A DNA stretch of 64,000 bases from an uncultured Roseateles sp. (GCF_963422335.1 NZ_OY729424.1:1798001-1862000); one strand, 5' to 3'; counted from the stretch's first letter, positions 25,818-35,628 are shown. Notes: generated from the sequence alone by a model not told the origin. Numbers and translations are program-made.

Positions 25818-26489
25818 TCAGGCGATGACCTTCTGCGCATAGCCGCGCAGATAGTCCATCAGCGCGTCGGAGGCGGCCGCCGCCGGCTCGGGCTCGCCCT
25901 GGGCGATGGCCTGGGCCAACTCCATATGGCAGCGTGCGCCCTCGGTCATGTCGCCCTGGTGCTGGTAGGCATACCAGAAGCGCCGGCACTGGATGGCCAT
26001 CGGTATCACTGCCGACACGGCGAAGGGGTTGCGGCAGGCGGCATGGTTGACATGGTCCAAGGCCTGGTCCGAGCTCATATAGGCCGTCAGGTCCGAGGCC
26101 TGGCTGGCGCAGACCATGGCCTCGGCACAGGCCAGCAGGTCCTGGCGCTGCTGCGGTGTGGCACGGCGGGCCGAGGTGGCGGCGATCAGGCGCTCGAGTA
26201 CGCGGCGGGCCTCGATCAGGTCCAGATGTTCGGCCAGCCGGATCTCGCTGACGCGCAGGCCGCGGCGCGGCTGCTGCACGATCAGGCCATTGGAGACCAG
26301 GCGCATCAGCGCTTCGCGGGTCGGCGTGCGCCCCAGTCCGGTGCGCTCGATCAGCTCAGCCTCGACGATGGGTGCGCCGGGCTTCAGCGCCAGGGTCGAG
26401 ATCATCGCCTCCAGCGCGTCATAGGCTTGGTCGGCGACGCGGCGCTTGTCGGGCTCAGCGGCCTCTGGGGGGGTGTCGTGGGTGCTCAT
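25818..26489 (-). CDS. GntR/FCD-family regulator of the hydroxyproline operon
   Basis: The 223-residue protein has an N-terminal GntR winged helix (IVEAELIERTGLGRTPTREALMRL) and a C-terminal all-helical FCD ligand domain with metal-binding-type residues (D..LDHVNHAACRN, H at CHMELAQAI). The ATG at 26489 begins the standard fold. It is the first gene of the operon and is probably a repressor released by a hydroxyproline-derived ligand; that is inference from position. Confidence 0.88.
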   Translation of the reverse strand: MSTHDTPPEAAEPDKRRVADQAYDALEAMISTLALKPGAPIVEAELIERTGLGRTPTREALMRLVSNGLIVQQPRRGLRVSEIRLAEHLDLIEARRVLERLIAATSARRATPQQRQDLLACAEAMVCASQASDLTAYMSSDQALDHVNHAACRNPFAVSAVIPMAIQCRRFWYAYQHQGDMTEGARCHMELAQAIAQGEPEPAAAASDALMDYLRGYAQKVIA

Positions 26490-26848
26490 CAGGCGTGCAT
26501 CATCGCAGGGGCTGCCCACTTGGGGTATCGGGCTTTGCCTCCATGCCGGGCGCGCTCTTGAAGCCGGGCGCAAAGGCCGGATATAGGGCGAGCCGGTGTT
26601 GGAGGCGGTGCTGCTGTGGGGTGCGCATGAAGTGCCCGACCGGGCATTAATATATTTAAAGAATATCGGCGCAGGGTGCGGCTGTCAAGTTCGTCGGTGC
26701 CTGGGGTGAACCCTTGGGTCGGGCCTTCCGGGTGCGACTGGCCTGCCGCATACAATGCGCGATTCCGATTCGGGCTGGCTTGCTGCGTCAAGCCAGCGCT
26801 TTGCCTTGCTTATTCCGCTGCTGGCGGACTCTCTCCTCGAGGACTTTC
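26490..26848. other. intergenic region between gntR and yajC
   Basis: The 359 bp hold no gene I can support. An unusually AT-rich patch (26645-26666) contains the dyad ATATT-N5-AATAT at 26652-26666 and may be the promoter/operator of the gntR operon. TACAAT at 26751-26756 is a good -10 for yajC. The queA and tgt genes that often precede yajC are not here. Confidence 0.4.
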
Positions 26849-27172
26849 ATGTTTATTTCCGACGCTTTTGCCCAGGCCACGGGTGCCGCCGCCGGTGGCG
26901 AATCCAGCCTGCTGAGCATGCTGCCCCTGGTGCTGATGTTCGTGGTGCTGTACTTCGTGATGATCCGCCCGCAGATGAAGCGCCAGAAGGAGCATCGCGC
27001 CATGATCGAGGCGCTGGCCAAGGGCGACGAGGTCGTGACCTCGGGCGGCCTGCTGGGCAAGGTCACCAAGATGGGCGAGAGCTTTCTGAGCCTGGAAGTG
27101 GCCAATGGCGTGGAGTTGCAGGTGCAGCGCTCGTCCGTCGTGCAGGTGCTGCCCAAGGGCACCGTCAAGTAA
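26849..27172 (+). CDS. yajC: preprotein translocase subunit YajC
   Basis: This 107-residue single-span inner-membrane protein is an accessory of the SecDF complex. The helix LPLVLMFVVLYFVMI is followed by the hallmark RPQMKRQKEHR and a small cytoplasmic domain (GDEVVTSGGLLGKV). AGGA lies 5 nt before the ATG. It begins the yajC-secD-secF operon. Confidence 0.96.
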   Translation: MFISDAFAQATGAAAGGESSLLSMLPLVLMFVVLYFVMIRPQMKRQKEHRAMIEALAKGDEVVTSGGLLGKVTKMGESFLSLEVANGVELQVQRSSVVQVLPKGTVK

Positions 27173-27183
27173 GCCGAAAAAAC

Positions 27184-27203
27184 GGCCGCAGCCCGCTGCG
27201 GCC
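27184..27203 (-). terminator. GC hairpin between yajC and secD, terminator-like on the minus strand
   Basis: GGCCGCAG-cccg-CTGCGGCC is a perfect 8-bp stem. The A-run (27176-27182) precedes it, so only the minus-strand transcript has the stem followed by a U-run. It would stop antisense transcription; for the sense operon it could only slow the polymerase or protect the mRNA. Confidence 0.4.
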
Positions 27204-27274
27204 CCACTCGGGCGGCGTGATCCGTCCGAGCCTGCAGGGCTTGAGCGCCCTGTATGCCCGCTGAGGAAGTTCCC

Positions 27275-29146
27275 ATGAACCGTTACCCGCTGTGGAAGTA
27301 CGCGATGCTGTTGGTCGCGCTGCTTGTCGGCCTGATCTACTCCTTGCCGAATGTGTTCGGCGAGGCGCCTGCCGTGCAGGTGTCCAGTGGCCGTGCCACC
27401 TTGAAGCTCGACGCCAGCGTGATCGCGCCTATCGAGGGCGCCCTGGCCGCGGCCGGCATCAAGCCCGACTTCGTGCTGTTCGAGGGCAATTCGGTGAAGG
27501 CCCGCTTCACCGACACCGACACCCAGATCAAGGCCAAGGACGCGATCAGCAAGGCGCTGAATCCCGATCCGGCCGAGCCCAGCTACATCGTCGCGCTGAA
27601 CCTGCTGTCGCGTTCGCCGACCTGGCTGACGCAAGTACGGGCCCTGCCGATGTACCTGGGACTGGACCTGCGCGGCGGCGTGCACTTCCTGATGCAGGTC
27701 GACATGAAGACGGCCCTGACCAAGAAGGCCGAATCGCTGACCGGTGACGTGCGCACCTTGCTGCGCGACAAGAACATCCGCCATGCCGGCATCACCCGCG
27801 ACGGCAACACCGTCGAGGTGCGCTTCAAGGAGCAGGCGGTGCTGAACCAGGCCCGCGATCTGTTGTCGGTGCAGGTGCCCGATGTGTTGTGGACGCCCAT
27901 CCCCGAGGGCGCCGAGTTCAAGCTCAGCGGCGCGCTGAAGCCGGCGGCCGCTGTGGCGGTGCAGGAAACGGCGCTGAAGCAGAACATCACCACCCTGCAC
28001 AACCGGGTCAACGAACTCGGCACGACCGAGCCGGTGATCCAGCAGCAGGGCCTGGACCGCATCGTCGTGCAGCTGCCCGGCGTGCAGGACACGGCCCGCG
28101 CCAAGGACATCATCGGCCGCACCGCCACCCTGGAAATGCGCATGGTGGACGACAGCGCCGAGGCGGCCGCGGCGGCGGTGGGCTCCGGCCCCGTGCCGTT
28201 CGGCACCGAGCGCTATGTCGAGCGCGGCGGCGCGCCGCTGATCGTCAAGCGCCAGGTCATCATCACCGGTGACAACCTGACCGATGCGCAGGCCGGTTTC
28301 GACGGCCAGAACCATGAGCCGGCCGTGCACCTGACGGTGGATGCCAAGGGTGGCCGCATCCTCAAGGATGTGACGCGCGAAAACGTCGGCAAGCGCATGG
28401 CCATCCTGCTGTTCGAGAAGGGCAAGGGCGAGGTCATCACCGCCCCGGTGATACGCAGCGAACTCGGCAACAAGTTCCAGATCTCGGGCCGCATGAGCAC
28501 CACCGAGGCGGCCGACACGGCCCTCTTGCTGCGCGCCGGCTCGCTGGCCGCGCCGATGGAGATCATCGAAGAGCGCACCATAGGGCCGAGCCTGGGTGCC
28601 GAGAACATCGCCAAGGGCATCAACAGCGTGATCTTCGGCTTCAGCGCCGTGGCCCTGTTCATGTGCCTGTACTACCTGCTGTTCGGCGTGTTCTCGTCGC
28701 TGGCCCTGGCCTTCAACCTGCTGCTCTTGGTGGCGCTGCTGTCGATGCTGGGCGTGACACTGACGCTGCCGGGCATTGCCGCCATTGCGCTGACGCTGGG
28801 CATGGCCATCGACGCCAATGTGCTGATCAACGAGCGCGTGCGCGAGGAGCTGCGCAACGGCTCGGCGCCGCAGTCGGCCATCTCGGCCGGCTACGAGCGG
28901 GCCTTTGCCACCATCCTGGACTCGAACATCACCACCCTGATCGCCGGCCTGGCACTGCTGGCCTTCGGCTCGGGCCCGGTGCGCGGCTTTGCCATCGTGC
29001 ACTGCCTGGGCATCCTGACCTCGATGTTCTCGTCCGTGGTGTTCTCGCGTGGCCTGGTCAACCTCTGGTACGGCCGCCAGAAAAAGCTCAAATCGGTGTC
29101 GATCGGCCAGATCTGGCGTCCCGACGGCGACACCCCTAACGCGTAA
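27275..29146 (+). CDS. secD: protein translocase subunit SecD
   Basis: The 623-residue RND-type membrane protein uses the proton gradient to help late protein export. The N-terminal helix is followed by a large periplasmic P1 region (YLGLDLRGGVHFLMQVD marks its conserved start) and five C-terminal helices with LGMAIDANVLINERVREEL and GFAIVHCLGILTSMF. The ATG at 27275 is preceded by TGAGGAAG. It is followed by secF after 12 bp. Confidence 0.97.
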   Translation: MNRYPLWKYAMLLVALLVGLIYSLPNVFGEAPAVQVSSGRATLKLDASVIAPIEGALAAAGIKPDFVLFEGNSVKARFTDTDTQIKAKDAISKALNPDPAEPSYIVALNLLSRSPTWLTQVRALPMYLGLDLRGGVHFLMQVDMKTALTKKAESLTGDVRTLLRDKNIRHAGITRDGNTVEVRFKEQAVLNQARDLLSVQVPDVLWTPIPEGAEFKLSGALKPAAAVAVQETALKQNITTLHNRVNELGTTEPVIQQQGLDRIVVQLPGVQDTARAKDIIGRTATLEMRMVDDSAEAAAAAVGSGPVPFGTERYVERGGAPLIVKRQVIITGDNLTDAQAGFDGQNHEPAVHLTVDAKGGRILKDVTRENVGKRMAILLFEKGKGEVITAPVIRSELGNKFQISGRMSTTEAADTALLLRAGSLAAPMEIIEERTIGPSLGAENIAKGINSVIFGFSAVALFMCLYYLLFGVFSSLALAFNLLLLVALLSMLGVTLTLPGIAAIALTLGMAIDANVLINERVREELRNGSAPQSAISAGYERAFATILDSNITTLIAGLALLAFGSGPVRGFAIVHCLGILTSMFSSVVFSRGLVNLWYGRQKKLKSVSIGQIWRPDGDTPNA

Positions 29147-29158
29147 GCCTGCCCCATC

Positions 29159-30196
29159 ATGGAATTCTTCCGCATCAAACGGGACATCCCGTTCATGAAA
29201 CACGCGTTGGTACTCAACGCGGTTTCCTTCATCACCTTTGTCGCGGCGGTGTTCTTCATCGCCACCCGGGGCCTGTATTTCTCGATCGAGTTCACCGGCG
29301 GCACCGTCATCGAGCTGGAGTATGCGCAGGCGGCCGACATTGCCAAGACCCGAGAGGTGGTCGAGCACATGGGCTTCGGCGAGGTGCAGGTGACCAAGTT
29401 CGGGACCTCGCACGATGTGCTGATACGCCTGCCGCTGCGCGGCGAGGCCAAGGCCACCGATGTCGTGTCCCGCGTGTTCGGCGAGCTGTGCAAGGCCGAG
29501 AGCGGCACCGTGTCGTCCAAGCAGTTTGTCAGCGACAAGGGCGAGGCGATTGCCAAGCAGGTCTGCACGACGGCGGCCAATGTCGAGCCGCTGAAGCTGC
29601 AGCGCAGCGAGTTCGTCGGCCCCTCGGTCGGCGCCGAGCTGGCCCAGGACGGCGCCAAGGCGCTGCTGGTCACCGTGGTCGGCATCATGATCTACCTGGC
29701 CTTCCGCTTCGAATGGAAGTTCGCTGTGGCCGGCATCGTCGCCAATCTGCACGACGTGGTCATCATCCTGGGCTTCTTCGCCTTCTTCCAGTGGGAGTTC
29801 TCGCTCTCGGTGCTGGCAGCGGTGCTGGCGGTGCTGGGTTACTCGGTCAATGAGTCGGTGGTGATCTTCGACCGGATCCGCGAGGCTTTCCGCAAGTTCC
29901 GCAAGATGAACACCCACGAGATCATCGACCACGCCATCACCAGCACGACCAGCCGCACCATCATCACCCACGGCAGCACGCTGATGATGGTGCTGGCGAT
30001 GCTGTTCTTCGGCGGCCAGACCCTGCATTACTTCGCGGTGGCGCTGTCGATCGGCATCCTGTTCGGCATCTACTCTTCGGTGTTCGTCGCGGCGGCGATC
30101 GCGATGTGGTTGGGTGTCAAGCGCGAGGACCTGATCAAGACCACGGTCAACAAGGAAGGCGACCCGGATGATCCAAATGCCGGGGCCGTGGTGTAG
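29159..30196 (+). CDS. secF: protein translocase subunit SecF
   Basis: The 345-residue partner of SecD has the first helix, the IEFTGGTVIE periplasmic motif and five C-terminal helices with LGYSVNESVVIFDRIRE and TSTTSRTIITHG. The six-span architecture is complete. It lies directly downstream of secD. Confidence 0.97.
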   Translation: MEFFRIKRDIPFMKHALVLNAVSFITFVAAVFFIATRGLYFSIEFTGGTVIELEYAQAADIAKTREVVEHMGFGEVQVTKFGTSHDVLIRLPLRGEAKATDVVSRVFGELCKAESGTVSSKQFVSDKGEAIAKQVCTTAANVEPLKLQRSEFVGPSVGAELAQDGAKALLVTVVGIMIYLAFRFEWKFAVAGIVANLHDVVIILGFFAFFQWEFSLSVLAAVLAVLGYSVNESVVIFDRIREAFRKFRKMNTHEIIDHAITSTTSRTIITHGSTLMMVLAMLFFGGQTLHYFAVALSIGILFGIYSSVFVAAAIAMWLGVKREDLIKTTVNKEGDPDDPNAGAVV

Positions 30197-30238
30197 AGTC
30201 GAATCGAGACGCAACCCGAGACAGACGCAAGCCCATTC

Positions 30239-32530
30239 ATGCTGAACGCCGCAAGTTCCAAAGCCCTGGCCACCCAGGCGCGGCGTGTCTATATCGAGGC
30301 GCTGCAGCGGGCGCTGCCCGGGTTGATGCACACGCTGAGCGAAACCACCCGCCAGCTGCTGATGCAGCCGGCCGAGTACGCGGTACAGGTGGCGCGGCGC
30401 GACGGGGTCAACACCTGGCAGCGCCACCATGCCACCTGGCATATCAAACTGGCCGACGCCCTGCGCCAGGCCGCCCAGCATGGCGTCAATGTCGCCCACG
30501 CCCCGGAGCTGACCACCGGCCGCGACCAGATGTCGCTGGTGGACGACGACACCATAGAGCGCGAGATCCACAGCTCGCGTCTGGCCCTGTCCATCATGGA
30601 CAAGGCGACCTGGGAGTTCAGCGACCTGCGCAACCGCATTGCCATGCTGGAGCAGCAGGAGGAACTCAGCGCCCAGGACCTGCTACGTGCCCATGTGGTG
30701 GCCCGCATCGTGCTCGATACCTGGCACAGCAGCGGCCTCACCAATGCCGAGTGGCAGATGTTGCAGAACGTGTTGCACGAGGAGTTCTCGCTGCTCACCG
30801 GCGAGGCCTATCACGAGACGAATCGCTGGCTGGTCGGCCAGAAGGTGCTGCCCGAGGTGGACCTGCGGCCTATGATCCGCCGCAGCGGCGTGTCTTCCGG
30901 GCCGACTTCCGGCAGCGGCGGCCATACCGGTGCGGGTGCAGCCTCACGCTACAGCAGCCAGCCTGGCCCGGACACTCAGCCCTCGGCCCATGTGGCCGGA
31001 GACGAGACCCGTGTGATGACCCGCAGCGCGGGCCTCGGCGGCCGTGCCACCGCCCATGCCGAGGCGGTGCTGGGCCGGCTGAACCGGCTGATCGGCCGCC
31101 AATTGCCCGAATTTGTGGCCACCCAGGCCCATCCGAACCAGCGCCACTCGATCTCGCCCAAGCTGACGGCGGCGATGGATCTGGCCGAGGAGATGGCGCG
31201 CAAGCGGGTGGCCTTTGGCGACGTGCCGGCCAACAAGGGATCGTCGCTGCTGGAGGAGCTTCAGCAGCGCAAGCAGACGCTGAAGAAGGCCGCCGAAACG
31301 CCGGCTGAGCGGGCCACGATAGAGATCGTCGCCCTGCTGTTTCAGGCCATCCTGACCGAGGAGCGCATCCCGGCCTCGATGCGGGTCTGGTTTGCCCGGC
31401 TGCAGATGCCGGTGCTGCGCGTGGCCGTCAGCGAGCCTGACTTCTTTGCCACCACCGACCACCCGGCGCGCCGGCTGATCGATCGCATGGGCGCCTGCGT
31501 GATGGGGTTCAATCCCTCGGCCGGCGAGGTCGGCGAGTCGCTGGAGAAGGAAATCAAGCGGGTGGTGCAGGTCGTCGAGGCCTATCCGGACACCGGCCGC
31601 CGGGTCTTCCAGACCGTGTTGACCGAGTTCGAGAAATTCCTCGACCACTATTTCAAGAACGAGAACCAGACCACCAAAAAGGGCGTGTCGCTGGCCCAGC
31701 AGGTCGAGCAGCGCGAGACGCTGGCGATACAGTTCACCATCGAGTTGCGCAAGATGCTCAACGAGGTGCCGGTGCAGGACGGGGTGCGCGAGTTCCTGTT
31801 CCAGGTCTGGGCCGATGTGCTGGCCGTCACCGCCGTGCGCTCGGGGCCTCAGGCCGATGCCACCCGGGTGATGAAGCGGGCCGCCGCCGACCTGATCTGG
31901 TCGGCCAGCGCCAAGGTGTCGCGCGAGGAGCGGGCCGAGGTCATACGCCGCCTGCCGCCGCTGCTGAAGACGCTGCGCGAAGGCATGGGCCATGCCGGCC
32001 TGCCGGCGGCCAAACAGGACGAATGCATCCGCACCTTGAACAACTCGCTGGCCGCTGCCTTCACCGCCAAGGCCGCCGCCATCCCGCGCGAGCGGCTGGA
32101 AGAGCTGATGGAACAGCTCGAGGCGCTGGAGGAGATGCTGCCCGAGTCGGAAGACGTGCAGATCAACGAATCGATGGTGCGCGACCTGTCCGGCCACGAG
32201 AGCGAAGACCTGGAGGTGGTGGCCGATGGCGGCACGCCACCGACCCCCGCCATGTTGGCCTGGGCCCGCGAGCTGCAGGTCGGCAGCTGGTACATGCTGG
32301 ACTACCGCGGCCGCAACGAACCGATGCAGCTGGCCTGGCGCGGCATGCGCCGCCAGCTGGCCCTGTTCGTCTCGCCGCAGGGGCGTGGCGTGCTGTTCCA
32401 GCTGAACCGGATGGCCGCATTCCTGCAGGCGGGCCTGTTGCTGCCGGCGCAGGATGAATCGTTGACGGTGCGCGCTACGCGTACGGCAATGGAAAAGCTG
32501 GAAGTCGATCCGACCCGCTTGCTCGGCTAG
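30239..32530 (+). CDS. DUF1631 family protein
   Basis: This 763-residue, mostly helical cytoplasmic protein matches the DUF1631 family common in beta- and gammaproteobacteria, with the typical LD.MGACVMGFNP-like segment (RLIDRMGACVMGFNPSAGEV) and a C-terminal beta-rich region (GSWYMLDYRG...LALFVSPQGRGVLFQ) that resembles a PilZ-like barrel. A Ser/Gly-rich linker lies near residues 215-260. Some databases label such proteins thymidine phosphorylase; nothing here supports that. It is 42 bp after secF. Function unknown; a c-di-GMP link through the C-terminal barrel is speculative. Confidence 0.85.
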   Translation: MLNAASSKALATQARRVYIEALQRALPGLMHTLSETTRQLLMQPAEYAVQVARRDGVNTWQRHHATWHIKLADALRQAAQHGVNVAHAPELTTGRDQMSLVDDDTIEREIHSSRLALSIMDKATWEFSDLRNRIAMLEQQEELSAQDLLRAHVVARIVLDTWHSSGLTNAEWQMLQNVLHEEFSLLTGEAYHETNRWLVGQKVLPEVDLRPMIRRSGVSSGPTSGSGGHTGAGAASRYSSQPGPDTQPSAHVAGDETRVMTRSAGLGGRATAHAEAVLGRLNRLIGRQLPEFVATQAHPNQRHSISPKLTAAMDLAEEMARKRVAFGDVPANKGSSLLEELQQRKQTLKKAAETPAERATIEIVALLFQAILTEERIPASMRVWFARLQMPVLRVAVSEPDFFATTDHPARRLIDRMGACVMGFNPSAGEVGESLEKEIKRVVQVVEAYPDTGRRVFQTVLTEFEKFLDHYFKNENQTTKKGVSLAQQVEQRETLAIQFTIELRKMLNEVPVQDGVREFLFQVWADVLAVTAVRSGPQADATRVMKRAAADLIWSASAKVSREERAEVIRRLPPLLKTLREGMGHAGLPAAKQDECIRTLNNSLAAAFTAKAAAIPRERLEELMEQLEALEEMLPESEDVQINESMVRDLSGHESEDLEVVADGGTPPTPAMLAWARELQVGSWYMLDYRGRNEPMQLAWRGMRRQLALFVSPQGRGVLFQLNRMAAFLQAGLLLPAQDESLTVRATRTAMEKLEVDPTRLLG

Positions 32531-32563
32531 CCGCTCCCGCGGCCGCCTCGGCGCAACAGTCGA

Positions 32564-33016
32564 TCAGTGGATCAGTCGATCCTCGGGCGCCACGAACAAT
32601 TCGTCGAGTATCAGCGCGTCCGGTTCCTCGCCCAGGCTCCAGAACACCATCAGCACGATGATCTTCAGGTCTTCCAGGTCCAGCGGATTGCCGGGAATGG
32701 CCATCGCCCGGTCTATCACCGTCTCGCGCATTGGCGGCGGCAGCACGCCGGCAGATTCGAGGAAGCTGATGAAGCCCACCGAGTCCTCGCCGAGGTGCTC
32801 GGTCTCCGCCGGCGAATAGACGCGCAGGCTGTCTGCACCCTGCTCGCCGTGGTAGCTCTGAGCGGCCACTGCCAGCCCGTCCAGCCAGGACAGGGCCTCC
32901 TGGATCTCGTCGGTTTCGAAGCCAATGGCCGACAACTTGCGCCGCAGCTGGGCCTGATCCGGGCAGGCATCCGGGCGCCAGTAGGTTTCGTAGAGATAGA
33001 CGAGCACATCAAACAT
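32564..33016 (-). CDS. smg: Smg family protein (DUF494)
   Basis: This 150-residue acidic helical protein starts MFDVLVYLYETYW and ends in the DLEDLKIIVLMVFWSLG segment conserved in Smg. The family sits next to dprA in many proteobacteria, as here, but its function is not established. The ATG at 33016 is favoured over the upstream one at 33040 because family members start with MFDVL. Confidence 0.93.
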   Translation of the reverse strand: MFDVLVYLYETYWRPDACPDQAQLRRKLSAIGFETDEIQEALSWLDGLAVAAQSYHGEQGADSLRVYSPAETEHLGEDSVGFISFLESAGVLPPPMRETVIDRAMAIPGNPLDLEDLKIIVLMVFWSLGEEPDALILDELFVAPEDRLIH

Positions 33017-33112
33017 GACTTCACTATACCCCAGGGCCAAAGGCCTCTTTTGGGCAAAAGACCGGGATTTGGCCTAGTGATTGCCCTGGTTTGGGCCTGA
33101 TTCCCGGTGAAA

Positions 33113-34213
33113 TCAGCCGGCCATCCGGCGCTGGAATAGCTGGCCGGGCAGGCGCTGCACCTGGCCGTCCAGTTCCAGTTCCAGCAGTCGGGCGCTGAGT
33201 TGGGCGGCGTCTTCGCCGGTGCGCGCCATCAGCGCGTCCAGGCTCACCGGGTCGTGGCCCAGGGCCTGCAGCAGACTGTCCTCGACTGCGGCCGGCTCGG
33301 GCGGTGCCGCGCGAGGCCCAGGCCTTTGATCCGGACGTAGCTCGTCAAGAATGTCCTGGGCCGTGGCCACTAACTTGGCGCCCTGCTGTATCAGCTGATG
33401 GCAGCCCCGTGACAGCGAGGCGTGGATGGAGCCCGGAATGGCAAATACCTCGCGTCCGGCCTCGGCCGCCAGCCGGGCGGTGATCAGCGAGCCCGATTGC
33501 AGCGCCGCCTCGACCACCAGGGTGCCGTTGGCCAGGCCGGCGATCAGGCGGTTGCGCTGCGGAAAGTTGCCCGCCAGCGGTGCTGTGCCAAGTGGGTATT
33601 CGCTCACCAGCAAACCATTGTTGGCAATACGTCGGGCCAGCTCCCGGTGACGCTTGGGGTAATCGATGTCAAGGCCGGTGCCGACCACCGCGATGGTGCC
33701 GCCCGGGCCTTGGAGTGCGCCTTCGTGGGCGGCGCCGTCAATCCCCAGGGCCAGGCCGGAGACGATGCACCAGCCCGCCTGGCTCAGCTCCCTGGCCAGG
33801 CCGCGGGCGTTGTCACAGCCCTGGGGGCTGGCGCTGCGGCTGCCGACGATGGCAAGGCCGGGTCGGCCCAGCCACTCGCGGCGGCCATCCAGATAGAGCA
33901 GCAGCGGCGGGTCGGCAGTCTGCAACAGCGCCTCGGGATAGTCGGCATCACCAAGGGCCAGCAGGCTGCGTGGCGTGTCGCTGGGTGCTTGCAACCAGTC
34001 CCAGGTGGTTTTCAGCAGTGCCTCCCAGCGCCCGGGCGGCTGGGCCAGGTCCGCGGCGATGGGGGCGCCGACGACGCTGCGCCAGGCGGCTGGCTCGGCA
34101 GTGAATACGCCTTCGGGCGAACCGAAAGCCGCCAGCAGCCGGCGTGCCGATTCGCGGCCGACCCCGGGGGTTTCAAGCAGGCGCAGCCAGGATCCGAGCT
34201 CGTCGCGGTCCAT
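33113..34213 (-). CDS. dprA: DNA processing protein DprA
   Basis: The 366-residue protein loads RecA onto incoming single-stranded DNA during transformation. It has an N-terminal helical SAM-like region, the extended Rossmann fold with VGSRSASPQG, SGLALGIDGAAHEGAL, TG.D..YP..H and FPQRNRLIAGL, and a C-terminal winged helix (about 305-360). It is between smg and the LysM gene on the same strand. Presence of dprA alone does not prove natural competence. Confidence 0.95.
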   Translation of the reverse strand: MDRDELGSWLRLLETPGVGRESARRLLAAFGSPEGVFTAEPAAWRSVVGAPIAADLAQPPGRWEALLKTTWDWLQAPSDTPRSLLALGDADYPEALLQTADPPLLLYLDGRREWLGRPGLAIVGSRSASPQGCDNARGLARELSQAGWCIVSGLALGIDGAAHEGALQGPGGTIAVVGTGLDIDYPKRHRELARRIANNGLLVSEYPLGTAPLAGNFPQRNRLIAGLANGTLVVEAALQSGSLITARLAAEAGREVFAIPGSIHASLSRGCHQLIQQGAKLVATAQDILDELRPDQRPGPRAAPPEPAAVEDSLLQALGHDPVSLDALMARTGEDAAQLSARLLELELDGQVQRLPGQLFQRRMAG

Positions 34214-34231
34214 GGCTGCAGCCGCGGCGGG

Positions 34232-35428
34232 CTAGGGCTGGCTGAAGGCGTCGCCGGGCTTGACCGGCTCCTGCACCGACAGTATCAGCGCATAGGAGAC
34301 CCGCTCGAACACCCGGAATACGAACAGCAGGCCGTGGCGCTCGTCGGGCAGCTTGACCTCGGTGCGCTTGCCATCGGTCGGGTCTATCACGGTGCGGCCG
34401 GCACGCCACAGCGCCAGCACATGGCCGCGCTCGACACCGTCGCGGGCGCCGCGGTTCAGCGCCACGATCTGGTTCTGGCCGGCGGTCAGCGCCTCGCCGT
34501 AGATCGACACCAGCTGGCCACTGATGGGCTGGTCCGGTGAGTGCGGCACATAGCTGGTGAACTCGCGCGGGGGCACCGGGGCGAGCCGATCGCCCACGCC
34601 CACTTCCTGGCGGATGCTGGTGAGGGTGATGGTGGCGGGGATTTCGCGGGTCTTGCCATCGGGCAGCTTTTGCTCGTCGGCGGCGCGGGTGTATTCGGCC
34701 GTGCCCAGGTAACCGGCCTCATAGCCGAGGATCTCGCGGGTGGTCGGGTCCAGCAGCGGTTTGGGCTGGCGGAACAGGCGGTAGTCGCGAGCCTGGCTCA
34801 GGTCGCCGCGCACATAGGCCACATCGCCACGGGACAGCAGCACGCGGCCCTCCTGGGCGGCCACGATGCGCGGGGCCTGGTTCAGCGCATCGCTGTCGAA
34901 CACCACGGCCTCGTTCAGGAAGGGGGCGATCAGGTGCAGGGGCAAGGAGGCAATCGGGCTCTTGTCCACCGCCGAGGAGCGGATCTGCGGGCTCAGCTTG
35001 ACGCTGTTGGACGTGTTGGCGCCGCCCAGGTTCTGTGCCAGCTGCAGCTGCGCGCGGCCATTCACCTTGACCAGCAGCAAGACCTGGCCCGGGTAGATCA
35101 GGTGCGGGTTGCGGATCTGCTCCATATTCATGCCCCACAGCTCGGGCCAGCGCCAAGGGCTCTTCAGGAACAGGCTGGAGATATGCCAGAGGGTGTCGCC
35201 GGCCTGCACGGTGTGCGAGTCGGGTGCATTGGGCGAAAGCTCGGACAGCGGCACGCCGGCCTGGGCCACCTTGCCGGCGGTGTTGCGTTGCTCGGGGCTG
35301 ATCGGATAGTTCGGGAAGTTGGCAGCGGCTGCGGTGGCGCTCAGCAGGCTGCTTCCTATCAGGGCGCCCAGCAGGCTCAGCATCAGGTGTGAGCGCTTGA
35401 AGGCGGCGACAGGCTTGCAACAGGTCAT
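34232..35428 (-). CDS. exported LysM domain protein
   Basis: The 398-residue protein has a signal peptide (cleavage likely after ATAAA), one LysM peptidoglycan-binding domain (about residues 72-122: HTVQAGDTLWHISSLFLKSPWRWPELW...NPHLIYPGQVL) and a long C-terminal region without a catalytic motif. Proteins of this type precede dprA in many betaproteobacteria. It probably acts at the cell wall, but its role is unknown. Its stop is 18 bp before the dprA start. Confidence 0.92.
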   Translation of the reverse strand: MTCCKPVAAFKRSHLMLSLLGALIGSSLLSATAAAANFPNYPISPEQRNTAGKVAQAGVPLSELSPNAPDSHTVQAGDTLWHISSLFLKSPWRWPELWGMNMEQIRNPHLIYPGQVLLLVKVNGRAQLQLAQNLGGANTSNSVKLSPQIRSSAVDKSPIASLPLHLIAPFLNEAVVFDSDALNQAPRIVAAQEGRVLLSRGDVAYVRGDLSQARDYRLFRQPKPLLDPTTREILGYEAGYLGTAEYTRAADEQKLPDGKTREIPATITLTSIRQEVGVGDRLAPVPPREFTSYVPHSPDQPISGQLVSIYGEALTAGQNQIVALNRGARDGVERGHVLALWRAGRTVIDPTDGKRTEVKLPDERHGLLFVFRVFERVSYALILSVQEPVKPGDAFSQP

Positions 35429-35628
35429 CAGGGGCTCTCCCGCGCTTGCGACCCGGTGTGCCAGGTCGTGCGCCGTCTGGGGTCATAGGGGGCTAGAGGC
35501 GTAAACCAAGGCCGAATTGAACTCAACTCGGCAAGCTGGGTCAACTTCGGCGAAAATCCTCATTTGATTTCACAGATTCTGCCCCTAAACCCTTGATGTC
35601 GCAAACAAATGCGCCGCCGCAGGCGGTT

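Noticed and set aside
26810..30571. A very long open frame on the minus strand opposite yajC-secD-secF
   Set aside because: It is antisense to three clearly conserved genes and has the His/Gln/Gly/Arg-rich composition expected from reading GC-rich codons backwards.
35526..35546. A GGTCAA half-site resembling an Fnr box upstream of the LysM gene
   Set aside because: The opposite half (GCAAG) does not match, so it is only a half-site.
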